This document shows, one piece after another, positions 44,594 to 53,293 of a stretch of 64,000 nt of DNA (the first letter of the stretch is position 1; every line of letters begins with the position of its first letter). The notes under the pieces were generated by a model. That model worked only from the letters and a program-made list of their open reading frames with translations. It was not told the origin of the DNA and did no database searches. The stretch lies in NCBI GenBank assembly GCA_963632935.1, contig CAVGWA010000004.1, positions 4,605 to 68,604 of the forward strand, read 5' to 3'. The translations under genes were made by a program, and so were the position numbers. Origin of the DNA: Coprosoma sp963632935. Lineage in GTDB: Bacteria > Bacillota_I > Bacilli_A > RF39 > UBA660.

Positions 44594-45353
44594 ATTTATA
44601 TAAATTAATAATAGTATTTACATCCACATGCATAAGTAATAATATTACACCACCAAGTGCTAGAAAAGGTCCAAATGGAATAACATGATCATTTTTCTTA
44701 TATAAAATTAAAAGTGCGATTGGAAGGCCGAATAAAGAACCTACAAATATAGATAAAATGGCAATAGGATAAGATAAAACCATTCCAAATAAAAACATTA
44801 ATTTTATATCGCCACCACCCATAGATTCTTTTTTAAAAATAAAATCACCAAATTTTTTTATTAAAAACATAGTAATAAAAGATAATAAGCCATCTAAAAT
44901 AGCACTAATTCCAGCATTAAATCCATTTATACAAACTATTTCAATTAATAAAATAATTGCAAAAAAGATTAAAACCTCATCAGAAATTATTAAATAATGA
45001 TAATCACTTACAACAATAATTATTATCATTGAAATAAAAGTTAATACAATAATAATTTTTAAATCTAATCCAAACGAAATATAAGAAAGTACAAAAAGCA
45101 CACCAGTTAATCCTTCAAATATTGGATAAAATAAAGATATTTTTTCTTTACAATTTTTACATCTACCTTTTTGCAAAATATAAGATAAAATTGGAATTAA
45201 TTCTAAAAATGATAATTTGTGATTACAATTTGGACAATGAGAAGATGGATATACAATAGATTCACCTTTAGGTAATCTATATCCTACAACATTGTAAAAG
45301 GAACCAAGAATAGCTCCTAAAATGAATAAACTTATACAAATGACTAGCGTCAT
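44592..45353 (-). CDS. Prepilin peptidase (type IV leader peptidase, A24)
   Basis: This 253-residue membrane enzyme cuts prepilin leaders and methylates the new N-terminus. Zinc ligands are two Cys pairs in CPNCNHK and CKNCKEK, in the methylation domain. The aspartyl protease motifs are seen: VSDYHYLIISDE and MGGGDIKLMF (GxGD). It starts at ATG 45353 after TAGGTGA. It is paired with the GspF/PilC gene, but no pilin or ATPase gene is in the window. Confidence 0.93.
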   Translation of the reverse strand: MTLVICISLFILGAILGSFYNVVGYRLPKGESIVYPSSHCPNCNHKLSFLELIPILSYILQKGRCKNCKEKISLFYPIFEGLTGVLFVLSYISFGLDLKIIIVLTFISMIIIIVVSDYHYLIISDEVLIFFAIILLIEIVCINGFNAGISAILDGLLSFITMFLIKKFGDFIFKKESMGGGDIKLMFLFGMVLSYPIAILSIFVGSLFGLPIALLILYKKNDHVIPFGPFLALGGVILLLMHVDVNTIINLYK

Positions 45354-45367
45354 ATAATTCACCTACT

Positions 45368-47101
45368 TTAAGCTTGAATTTGACCATACATTGAGAACAT
45401 AGGTACAACAATTGACAAAACAATGACACCAACCATGACAGTTAATAAAATTATTAAAGTTGGTTCAACAAAGGTTTTAATTCTTGTAACAGAATTTCTA
45501 TGCAAATCTTGATAGTACACCGATACTTTTTGCATCATTTCAGGTAATTGACCAGTTTTTTCACCAGTAACAATCATTTCATAAGCTGGAATTGGAAAAC
45601 ACCATCTATCCTTAAAAGCTTCAGAAATTGGCCTACCTTTAGCAATATTATTAATAGCTTCATAAATCATTGATTTATATATTTCATTATTTGTTACTTT
45701 ATCTAATATTTCCATACTATCGGTAATAAATACATTATGTGATAGTAAGGAAGCAAATGTCTTAGTAAACGTCGTTACTTCATTATAAATCATTACATCG
45801 CCAAATACAGGTAAGTGCATAAGTAACCATTGTATAGCCGTTTTGAACGTTTTAACATTTTTATATAAATAAATAAACAATATTAAAATTATAACTATAG
45901 ATATAGCAATATAAACAATATATTTTTGTAAAAATTGACTTAACCCAAGTACAGCTAAAGTAATACCTGGTATTTTAGCATTATCCATTGAATTATATAT
46001 TTCAACAAACTTAGGTACAACATAAAGCATAATAAACGTTCCAACACCTATAGCAATAACAAAAATAATTGTTGGATACATCATCGCAGTAATCATTGCT
46101 TTTCTTGTTTCCTCTATTTCAGAAAAATATTCTTCCATATCATCTAATGTTTCAGGAAGTTCACCAGTCATTTCAGCTGTTTTTACCATATTAATCAAAA
46201 TACTCGGAAAAGCATTGCCTTGCTTTTCTAAAGCTTCACTAAAACTTCTACCAGTAGATAAATCATAATTTAAAGTTTTTAAAATACGTTTATACTTTTT
46301 ATTTTTAAATTGCTTTATCATAATTTTTACTGCTTGAGATAATGGAATACCAACTTTCAAATAAGTAGAAACTTGAGCTAAAAAGAAAATCAAATCGCCG
46401 GTTTTAAACTTATCATTAGAACCTCCACGACTTCCATACATTGTATTTATCCACTTATTTGTTCTAATACTATAAACTATATTACCTTGACTTTTTAAAA
46501 ACGAATGAACTTCAACCTTAGAAAAAGCAGCAAAATAAGCTTTTTCAATCTTACCCTCTGGAGTTCTTATGACATATTCATAAGTTTGCTTTTCACTACT
46601 TTTTTCAGCATCAGGTCCATCAAAATTAATAGACAATTCTTCAGCATTCTGATATTTATCTTTTTTACCACCAATTTGAAAATTTAACAATTTTTTTAAA
46701 CCACTAGAAGAAGAAAAATATTTATCATTAGAAACATCATTTTTTTCATCATCCGTTTTTTTCTCCAATAATGAACTATCAGCAATATAATCTCCTAATC
46801 TTTTTTGAGACAATTTTTCATCTTTTTCGTTCAATTTTTTTCTTCGTTTTTCCTCTTGTTCAATTCTTTTAGATTGTTCTTTTTTATATTCAGCCAATAA
46901 TATATCTGTCTTTTTAGAAGAACCTTGAGTCTTCTTTACTTCAGAAACAGTCTTTTTTTCTTTTTTTTCAAATAACCTAATAATCATCATCGGAAATGCA
47001 ATTATACCTAAAAAAACATATTTTATAAAGCTTATTAATACATTAAAAATTGTTACAATGCCATGATAAATATAAATACATGGTGAAAAAAATATTTTCA
47101 T
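45368..47101 (-). CDS. Type II/IV secretion inner-membrane protein (GspF/PilC) with long N-terminal extension
   Basis: This 577-residue protein holds two GspF domains (about 228-350 and 432-555) with TGDLIFFLAQVSTYLKVGIPL and YNEVTTFTKTFASLLSHNVF. Normal PilC/GspF proteins have about 400 residues. Here a further ~170-residue N-terminal part has a membrane helix (about 15-40) and a charged coiled stretch (about 65-105). It anchors pilus assembly in the membrane. Partners would be a pilin and a GspE/PilB ATPase elsewhere. A competence pilus is likely, since comEA and comEC lie 8 kb away. Confidence 0.9.
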   Translation of the reverse strand: MKIFFSPCIYIYHGIVTIFNVLISFIKYVFLGIIAFPMMIIRLFEKKEKKTVSEVKKTQGSSKKTDILLAEYKKEQSKRIEQEEKRRKKLNEKDEKLSQKRLGDYIADSSLLEKKTDDEKNDVSNDKYFSSSSGLKKLLNFQIGGKKDKYQNAEELSINFDGPDAEKSSEKQTYEYVIRTPEGKIEKAYFAAFSKVEVHSFLKSQGNIVYSIRTNKWINTMYGSRGGSNDKFKTGDLIFFLAQVSTYLKVGIPLSQAVKIMIKQFKNKKYKRILKTLNYDLSTGRSFSEALEKQGNAFPSILINMVKTAEMTGELPETLDDMEEYFSEIEETRKAMITAMMYPTIIFVIAIGVGTFIMLYVVPKFVEIYNSMDNAKIPGITLAVLGLSQFLQKYIVYIAISIVIILILFIYLYKNVKTFKTAIQWLLMHLPVFGDVMIYNEVTTFTKTFASLLSHNVFITDSMEILDKVTNNEIYKSMIYEAINNIAKGRPISEAFKDRWCFPIPAYEMIVTGEKTGQLPEMMQKVSVYYQDLHRNSVTRIKTFVEPTLIILLTVMVGVIVLSIVVPMFSMYGQIQA

Positions 47102-47208
47102 TTGACACCTTCCTATTCTTTTAAACTAGAACAATTATAACATATTATTCCTTAAAATTAAACTTTTTTTCAAATAATTCATATAATATTTTAAAGGAGG
47201 CTTTAAAC

Positions 47209-47544
47209 ATGAATTATTATAATCCATATTACTATATGATGCCAACTAGTAATAGTGGCTTACTTGGAAATATTTTAAAAGGTATTAATTGGAATAATAT
47301 CTTAAACGGTGCACAAAGAACTTTAAATTTAGTTAATCAAACTATTCCCCTTGTTAAACAAGCATCACCCATGGTTAAAAATGCTAAAACTATGTTTAAA
47401 GTAATGAACGAATTTAAAAAAATAGATACATCAAAAGTTGATAATAAAACAGTAGAAACACATAACAAAGCAATGGAAACAAGTACTAAAGAAAAAGAAA
47501 CCATTAAAATTAATAATTCCAATGGTCCTACATTCTTTATATAA
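47209..47544 (+). CDS. yqfQ: YqfQ/VrrA-like protein
   Basis: This 111-residue protein begins with MNYYNPYYYMMPT, then a helix-rich middle with GLLGNILKGINW, ILNGAQRTLNLVNQTIPLV and QASPMVKNAKTMFKVMNEF, as in the YqfQ family of spore formers. In Bacillus yqfQ lies close to trmK-sigA-dnaG, the same setting as here, though here it is transcribed opposite to them. The family is thought to be spore-associated. The RBS AAAGGAGG is strong. Confidence 0.7.
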   Translation: MNYYNPYYYMMPTSNSGLLGNILKGINWNNILNGAQRTLNLVNQTIPLVKQASPMVKNAKTMFKVMNEFKKIDTSKVDNKTVETHNKAMETSTKEKETIKINNSNGPTFFI

Positions 47545-47553
47545 AAGAATTTC

Positions 47554-47817
47554 TCATAATTGTTTTAACAATTGTTTTTCTCTTATTTTCATTTTTTTTG
47601 TTTCAGCTAGCTTTTTAGAAAATGCTGTCGCTGCAACTGTACTTCCCAAAAAACCAATAACAAAAGTTTTAGAATTCGATGTAACAAAACCATGAACAAG
47701 TGCTACTACACCTGCACAAATAAAAACTTTTGCAATTTCTTTTTTTGCTTCACTATTTTCAATTTCTTCTTCTACCATAAATATTTTATTTCTAATCAAT
47801 GCTTTTTCACTATACAT
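47554..47817 (-). CDS. Small membrane protein of unknown function
   Basis: This 87-residue protein has a charged N-terminal helix (1-28), a hydrophobic central pair of short helices (about 29-67) and a basic tail. The family is not recognised. It starts inside the end of trmK (8-base overlap), so it is the last gene of the dnaG-rpoD-trmK unit. Confidence 0.55.
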   Translation of the reverse strand: MYSEKALIRNKIFMVEEEIENSEAKKEIAKVFICAGVVALVHGFVTSNSKTFVIGFLGSTVAATAFSKKLAETKKMKIREKQLLKQL

Positions 47818-48271
47818 TTTTCATACCTCCATATTTTGCATATATAATATTATAAGTTTTTCCATCACTAATTATAAGTTCTTTTTCAATGTTGTAATTT
47901 TTACTTTTTAAAAAATTTTTTAACATTAAAATATTAGTATGACTTGATAAAATTAAATCATTTTTAATATTTTTATCTAATATTTTTATTATATTTTTTG
48001 TTCCCATACCGCTAATAATAATTATTTCATCATTTAAATTAATATTTTTTAAGCCATCATTTTGAATAGCTGTAATATTAGCATTATATATTTCCGCATT
48101 TTTACGTGCCGTTTGTGTGCAGCAGTAAGATTTATCAATAGCTAAACATGTACAGTTTTTATATAAATTTAAATATATATCTAAATATGCATGATCACTA
48201 CCAACATCGATAATATTACTACCAGGTTGCACTAAATCACTAATGGCTTTCAGTCTTTTTGATAATTTCAT
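47810..48271 (-). CDS. trmK: tRNA (adenine(22)-N1)-methyltransferase TrmK, short form
   Basis: TrmK methylates A22 of tRNAs using S-adenosylmethionine. The 153-residue protein starts with LSKRLKAISDLVQPG, then the SAM site IDVGSDHAYLDIYL and the later IISGMGTKNIIKIL and LILSSHTN. Family proteins usually have about 230 residues, with a helical coiled C-terminal part. That part is missing here, so this is only the catalytic domain. The gene overlaps neither rpoD nor shows a frameshift, and the ribosome site sits in the rpoD stop region. Confidence 0.85.
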   Translation of the reverse strand: MKLSKRLKAISDLVQPGSNIIDVGSDHAYLDIYLNLYKNCTCLAIDKSYCCTQTARKNAEIYNANITAIQNDGLKNINLNDEIIIISGMGTKNIIKILDKNIKNDLILSSHTNILMLKNFLKSKNYNIEKELIISDGKTYNIIYAKYGGMKNV

Positions 48272-49342
48272 TTAGTCACCTAGATAATCTTTTAATTTTC
48301 TACTTCTAGATGGATGTCTTAATTTTCTTAAAGCTTTTGCTTCTATTTGTCTTATACGTTCACGCGTAACACCAAATAATTGACCTACTTCTTCTAAAGT
48401 TCTAGGGCGGCCATCTTCAAGGCCAAATCTTAAACGTATTACTTTTTCTTCTCTTTCTGTTAAAGTAAGTAACACTTCAGATATTTCATCTTTTAATAAT
48501 TCATTAATTGCAAAATCTTCTGGGCTCATATTAGTTTCATCTGGAATAAAATCGCCTAAATGTGAATCATCTTCTTCGCCAATTGGAATTTCTAAACTAA
48601 CAGGTTCTTGAGATATTTTATATATATCTCTAATTTTTTCTACAGTTGTTCCCATTTTTTTAGAAAGTTCTTCCTCTGTTGGTTCCCTATTTAATTCCAA
48701 TGTTAATTGTCTTTCAACGCGAGCTAATTTATTAATGGTTTCAACCATGTGAACAGGAACACGAATTGTTCTTGCTTGATCTGCTATAGCTCTTGTTATT
48801 GCTTGCCTAATCCACCAAGTTGCATATGTTGAAAATTTATATCCTTTTGTTACATCAAATTTTTCAACAGCTTTCATTAAACCAATATTACCTTCTTGAA
48901 TTAAATCTAAAAATAACATTCCACGGCCAACATATCTTTTAGCAATAGATACAACTAATCTTAAGTTAGCTTCAGCAAGTGTTGCTTTAGCTTGTTCATC
49001 ACCTTCAGCTATTCTATCTGCAAGTTCTAATTCTTCTTCTGTTGTTAATAATTTAATTTGTCCTATTTCTTTTAAATACATTCTAACAGGATCATTGATA
49101 GTTAAATCTTTTGTTAAAAGCTCTGTAGAAGTCGACGTAGTATCATCATCTTCCTCATTTTCAGATACAACATTAATGTTATTTTCACTTAAAGCATTAT
49201 ATAATTCATCTAATGAATCAGCATCTAAATCTAAATTTTTTAATTTTTCTGCTAATTCTTCATAAGTAATACTTCCTTTTTTCTTTCCTAATTCTATTAA
49301 TTCTTTCTTTCTTTCTTCAAAAGTTTTTATTTCTCCAAACAT
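48272..49342 (-). CDS. rpoD: Primary RNA polymerase sigma factor SigA/RpoD
   Basis: The housekeeping sigma factor, 356 residues. Region 1.1-like text is at 1-75, then region 1.2 (DPVRMYLKEIGQI), region 2 (AEANLRLVVSIAKRY, LIQEGNIGLMKAVEKFD, YATWWIRQAI), region 3 (HMVETINKL) and region 4 (FGVTRERIRQIEAKALRKLR). It recognises TTGACA/TATAAT promoters like those seen in the window. It starts 3 bases after dnaG ends with AAGGAGTGTAG. Confidence 0.98.
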   Translation of the reverse strand: MFGEIKTFEERKKELIELGKKKGSITYEELAEKLKNLDLDADSLDELYNALSENNINVVSENEEDDDTTSTSTELLTKDLTINDPVRMYLKEIGQIKLLTTEEELELADRIAEGDEQAKATLAEANLRLVVSIAKRYVGRGMLFLDLIQEGNIGLMKAVEKFDVTKGYKFSTYATWWIRQAITRAIADQARTIRVPVHMVETINKLARVERQLTLELNREPTEEELSKKMGTTVEKIRDIYKISQEPVSLEIPIGEEDDSHLGDFIPDETNMSPEDFAINELLKDEISEVLLTLTEREEKVIRLRFGLEDGRPRTLEEVGQLFGVTRERIRQIEAKALRKLRHPSRSRKLKDYLGD

Positions 49343-49345
49343 TTT

Positions 49346-51061
49346 CTACACTCCTTTTTTTAAATTAACTATTTTTTCAGCTACCTCAGCTTGTTTTATT
49401 GGATCAGTTAATTCATTCATTCTACCCGTTAATCTTTTTATTTCTTCCCTAATATTATAATCTTGTATAACATTAATATAATCTTCAATTTCTTCTAATT
49501 TATAAGTTTCTTTGTGATTAGTTTTATTAATTTTATTGATTGTTTCCATAATATCTGAATCACATTCAACATAATCAATAAAATCAGCTTCATTTATAAA
49601 TCCAAAATTCTTATAAAAAGCACTTATTTCCCGAGCAATCATACGATATTCCTTAGTTGGAACATAAGTGACTTTTTTATTATACATCTTAATTACTTCT
49701 TCACTTTTAAGCATAAAATAAACAAGTGAACTTTCAGCCTGTTCATATTTATCTATATTAGTTAATGATTTAACTTCTTCTTTTATAATTTTAGGCTTAT
49801 CTATTAAATGCCTTTTAATTAAATCTTCTTCAATATTCATTTCTAAAGCAACTTTTTTAATAGTTAAATCTTTCAGAATATCATCATCAATTTTGTCTAA
49901 CTCTTCAATTACTTCTTTAATATATTTAGCTTGATCAACACTGCTTGTTAAATTTTTACCCGTTTTAAGATATGATATTTTAAAATCCATGACATTTATA
50001 GGATTATCTATTTTTCTTTGAAAAGCTTCTTTACCATATTTTTTTATATATTCATCAGGATCTAAATTTTCTTCTAGTCTAATTACTTTAGGCGTAACTC
50101 CTATTTTTAAAAGCTCATTCGCACAAGACATAGTTGCTTTTGCTCCTGCTTCATCGCCGTCAAAACAAAGTATGATATCTTTAGCCATTTTTTTAATTAA
50201 ATGAGCTTGATATGTAGTAACAGCAGTTCCCATGGTTGCGACAACATTTTTTATATCAACCGTATATGCTCTTATTACATCCATAAAGCCTTCCATAATT
50301 ATAACTTGGTTTTTTCTTCGAGCTATATCCTTAGCTTTATGATAATTATATAGAAGTTCACCTTTTTTAAATATTTCAGTTTCCCTTGTATTAAAATATT
50401 TCGCACTATCTTCTCTATTATAAATTCTACCACTATATGCGACGGGATTGCCTACTAAATCATAAAGTGGAAACATAATTCTATCATAAAATAAATCATA
50501 ATAACTATTTTCTTTTTTACCAATAAGTCCACTATTTAAAATATCATTTTCAGCAAATTTTTTATCTAAAATATTTGATAAAGTATTTTTTTTTAAAGCA
50601 AGGCCAATTTGAAATTCCTTAATTACATCTTCATTAATATCACGGCCTAAAAGATATTCTTTTGCCTGTTTTCCTAAAGAAGTATTTAAATTATTAATAT
50701 ATATTTTTAAACTCAAATCATATATATCATTCAATGGACTTTTTATTTGCTTTTTAGATTTTTGATTAATATCTACTTTAATACCACCTATATCGGCAAT
50801 TTTTTTAACAGCTTCAATAAATGAAACATTTTCATAATCCATAATGAATTTAAATACATTTCCAGTCGCACCACAAGAGAAACATTTATATATTTGTTTT
50901 GAAATGCTAACACTCATACTAGGATTTGTATCATCATGGAAAGGACAAACACCAAAATAATTTTTACCTTTCGGGGTTAAAGAAATGTATGAAGAAATTA
51001 CATCAACTATATTAACACTATTTCTGATTTCATTTATTTTTTCTGGACTAAGTGAATTCAT
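49346..51061 (-). CDS. dnaG: DNA primase DnaG
   Basis: DnaG makes RNA primers at the replication fork. The 571-residue protein has the CHC2 zinc ribbon near the start (CPFHDD, then CFSCGATGN), the RNA polymerase core with TOPRIM (IIMEGFMDVI, LCFDGDEAGAKAT) and a helicase-binding C-terminal part (about 430-571). I start at ATG 51061; the ATG six codons earlier lies just before GGAGGGG, the ribosome site. Confidence 0.97.
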   Translation of the reverse strand: MNSLSPEKINEIRNSVNIVDVISSYISLTPKGKNYFGVCPFHDDTNPSMSVSISKQIYKCFSCGATGNVFKFIMDYENVSFIEAVKKIADIGGIKVDINQKSKKQIKSPLNDIYDLSLKIYINNLNTSLGKQAKEYLLGRDINEDVIKEFQIGLALKKNTLSNILDKKFAENDILNSGLIGKKENSYYDLFYDRIMFPLYDLVGNPVAYSGRIYNREDSAKYFNTRETEIFKKGELLYNYHKAKDIARRKNQVIIMEGFMDVIRAYTVDIKNVVATMGTAVTTYQAHLIKKMAKDIILCFDGDEAGAKATMSCANELLKIGVTPKVIRLEENLDPDEYIKKYGKEAFQRKIDNPINVMDFKISYLKTGKNLTSSVDQAKYIKEVIEELDKIDDDILKDLTIKKVALEMNIEEDLIKRHLIDKPKIIKEEVKSLTNIDKYEQAESSLVYFMLKSEEVIKMYNKKVTYVPTKEYRMIAREISAFYKNFGFINEADFIDYVECDSDIMETINKINKTNHKETYKLEEIEDYINVIQDYNIREEIKRLTGRMNELTDPIKQAEVAEKIVNLKKGV

Positions 51062-51175
51062 ACAATAATACCCCTCCATATATTAATATACGTTTTTTTT
51101 TGCCGATTTCCTTTTTTTTTTGAAAAAAAATTACATTTTTTATCATTTTTTTACTGGTTTTGTCATTTTTGCTTT

Positions 51176-51484
51176 TTAAAAAAATAAATTCATTATTTTT
51201 TTATAATAATTTTTGTCACTTTTGATAGTTAAATAAGCTTGCCTTTCAGTACATAAATTATAAATTAAATCTCCAGGAATATAAAAATTATATTTATCAT
51301 TTTTATTTAATCCTATTTTATTTTTAGTAATTACTTCTTCAATATATGGTTCTGATGCATCACCTATTTTAATAACAATATTATTTGTTTTAAATAATCT
51401 AACAATTTTAAACAAATAAAGTTTGGAGGCTTTCCTTTTTGTTTCAATCATTTCAATTGGTATAGTTGCATATTGTGTCTTCAT
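51176..51484 (-). CDS. Hypothetical protein upstream of dnaG
   Basis: This 102-residue soluble protein is not recognised. It is Lys- and Ile-rich, with a YNFYIPGDLIYNLC segment and a hydrophobic end. It has the best promoter in the window, TTGACA and TATAAT, and a full GGAGGT ribosome site 6 bases before the ATG, so it is probably well expressed and may lead the dnaG-rpoD transcript. The 115-base gap to dnaG is AT-rich with long T runs. Confidence 0.6.
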   Translation of the reverse strand: MKTQYATIPIEMIETKRKASKLYLFKIVRLFKTNNIVIKIGDASEPYIEEVITKNKIGLNKNDKYNFYIPGDLIYNLCTERQAYLTIKSDKNYYKKIMNLFF

Positions 51485-51510
51485 ATAGTTACCTCCGCCA
51501 TTGCCAACTT

Positions 51511-51538
51511 ATTATATCTTGGATTTAATTTTTGTCAA
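51511..51538 (-). promoter_or_regulatory. Consensus sigma-A promoter upstream of the dnaG-rpoD unit
   Basis: On the minus strand TTGACA (51533-51538) and TATAAT (51511-51516), both perfect, are separated by 16 bases. The first base of the -35 box touches the target duplication of the IS1202-type element. Confidence 0.8.
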
Positions 51539-51565
51539 TTAATTTTTAAATATTTTTTAAAGTTA
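51538..51565 (+). repeat. 28-bp target duplication, left copy
   Basis: The stretch starting ATTAATTTTTAAATA and ending AAAGTTA is identical to 53266-53293 at the other end of the IS1202-type element. Confidence 0.85.
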
Positions 51566-51649
51566 TATGATTAACTTGTGATAATGTCTTAAGTGTTATC
51601 TTTCGAAAATGTCCTACGAAATGATATAATAGTCCACCGAGGTGGAAAT

Positions 51650-53053
51650 ATGAGAAAGGTTGAATTAAGAATGAAAGAAAAAGAAAAATATAACGTTATT
51701 AAAGAATTAGTTGATCATAATGGAAACAAAAGCCGAGCTGCTTTAAAACTCGGTATATCTAAAAGACAAATCAATCGTCTTATTAACAAATATAAGGAGA
51801 AAGGTAAAGCTGGCTTTGTTCACGGAAATAGAACTCGTAAGCCATCTAATGCTTTAGATAACACAATCTCCGAAGATATTATAACACTTTATAAGACAAA
51901 ATACTATGATTTTAATTTTAATCATTTTAAGGATTTTTTGAAAAAGGATGAAATGATTGATGTTTCTTACAATTTTATTTATAAAACTTTAACTAAAGTA
52001 GGTATTTTATCCCCTAAAGCTAGAAGGAAGACTAAACGCAAATACGCCAAAGAAAAACTACTTAAGGAAAAGAAGATTAATATGGCTATGTCTGATGAAC
52101 AGATTGAATCTATTATAAGTCACGAAGTAGCTTTAGAGGACTCTCATCCTAGAGGTGAAAAGCCTAAATACTTTGGTGAAATTATTGAACAAGATGGTTC
52201 TATACATATGTGGTTTGGAGAAATTAAAACTTGTTTACATTTAGCCATTGATAAGGCTACTTCTATTATCGTTGGTGCTTATTTCGATAAACAAGAAACA
52301 TTAAATGGTTATTATCATGTATTTTATCAAATATTAACTAATTATGGTATTCCATATAAGTTCCTTACAGATAACAGAACAGTATTTAATTATATGTCTT
52401 TAAATCCTAATAAAAGGACTAGCGACAAAGATGTTTTAACTCAATATGGGTATGCTTGTAAACAGCTTGGCGTAGATTTAGAAACAACCTCTGTATCACA
52501 AGCTAAAGGTCTTATAGAAAGAACTAACGGTACTTTTCAAGGTTGTTTAGTTCAGGAACTTAGACTACATAATATTACTACCATTGAAGATGCGAATGAT
52601 TATTTAATTAATGTTTTTGTACCATATTTTAATGAAAAGTTCGCTTTAGATTATAAAAAGTTTCAATCAGTATTTGAAACTTCTCCTAGTGAAGAAAAAA
52701 TCAATTATACTCTTGCAGTTTTAACTCCTAGAAAGATTGATAATGGTAATTCTATTAAATACAATAATACTTATTACCAACCTTATTTAGATGATGAATT
52801 AAAGTGTTTTAAGCCTAAAACTGAATGTTTAGTTATCAAAGCTTTTAATGGAAATTTATTAGTAACCATTGATGAAAAAGTATATAATCTTAAAAAGCTT
52901 TTGAGAAATGAAAAGTATTCTAAACAATTTGATATTATTCCAGAAAAAACTGAAAAGAAAAAAACATTTAACCCTAAAATGAATTTGAATTGGAATGTTG
53001 GTGAATTTAAATATCAAATTAAAAGAGCTCATAAAGAGCAACAATTCGCTTAA
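51650..53053 (+). CDS. ISNCY (IS1202-group) transposase
   Basis: This 467-residue protein has an N-terminal helix-turn-helix (NKSRAALKLGISKRQINRLI) and a DDE core with EIIEQDGSIHMWF (first Asp), YKFLTDNRTVF (second Asp) and SQAKGLIERTNGTFQ (Glu). The start is ATG 51650 with GAGGTGG before it; the longer frame from 51593 runs through the inner repeat and has no ribosome site. The reading frame is intact. Confidence 0.93.
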   Translation: MRKVELRMKEKEKYNVIKELVDHNGNKSRAALKLGISKRQINRLINKYKEKGKAGFVHGNRTRKPSNALDNTISEDIITLYKTKYYDFNFNHFKDFLKKDEMIDVSYNFIYKTLTKVGILSPKARRKTKRKYAKEKLLKEKKINMAMSDEQIESIISHEVALEDSHPRGEKPKYFGEIIEQDGSIHMWFGEIKTCLHLAIDKATSIIVGAYFDKQETLNGYYHVFYQILTNYGIPYKFLTDNRTVFNYMSLNPNKRTSDKDVLTQYGYACKQLGVDLETTSVSQAKGLIERTNGTFQGCLVQELRLHNITTIEDANDYLINVFVPYFNEKFALDYKKFQSVFETSPSEEKINYTLAVLTPRKIDNGNSIKYNNTYYQPYLDDELKCFKPKTECLVIKAFNGNLLVTIDEKVYNLKKLLRNEKYSKQFDIIPEKTEKKKTFNPKMNLNWNVGEFKYQIKRAHKEQQFA

Positions 53054-53068
53054 GAAAGGAGTATTTAT

Positions 53069-53233
53069 ATGTCTGACAGTATTAATGAAATTAAACTCAA
53101 TAATGATGATACTTATTTAATCGTTAAACAAATTATTAAACTTTTATATCTCGTCATTGAAGATAACAAACGTATACAATCTGAATTAATTTTATTGATT
53201 GAAAATTATCCTGATTTTTCCGTTAATGTTTAA
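53069..53233 (+). CDS. 54-residue accessory protein inside the IS1202-type element
   Basis: The ATG at 53069 follows GAAAGGAG (53054-53061) and lies 16 bases after the transposase stop. The product begins MSDSINEIKLNNDD and is helical and acidic (IIKLLYLVIEDNKR). It ends just before the right inverted repeat. I do not recognise a family. The good ribosome site and close spacing suggest it is translated with the transposase. Confidence 0.6.
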   Translation: MSDSINEIKLNNDDTYLIVKQIIKLLYLVIEDNKRIQSELILLIENYPDFSVNV

Positions 53234-53265
53234 TTTTTTTCGGGACATTTTCCAAAGTTATTGAC

Positions 53266-53293
53266 ATTAATTTTTAAATATTTTTTAAAGTTA
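53266..53293 (+). repeat. 28-bp target duplication, right copy
   Basis: Identical to 51538-51565. It directly follows the right end of the IS1202-type element. Confidence 0.85.

Larger units (their letters stand above)
51566..53265 (+). mobile_element. IS1202-type (ISNCY) insertion sequence, complete
   Basis: About 1,700 bp lie between two copies of a 28-bp direct repeat. The ends form an imperfect 23-bp inverted repeat (16 of 23 match), ATGATTAACTTGTGATAATG at the left and the complement of GTCAATAACTTTGGAAAATG at the right. An inner repeat CTTTCGAAAATGTCC (51600-51614) matches the right end GGACATTTTCCAAAG (53243-53257) with one mismatch. IS1202 is known for a duplication of about 27 bp and imperfect 23-bp ends, so the fit is close. 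Confidence 0.85.

Noticed and set aside
51593..51649. Start of the IS1202-type transposase at 51593
   Set aside because: The stretch overlaps the inner terminal repeat and lacks a ribosome site; GAGGTGG before ATG 51650 is clear.
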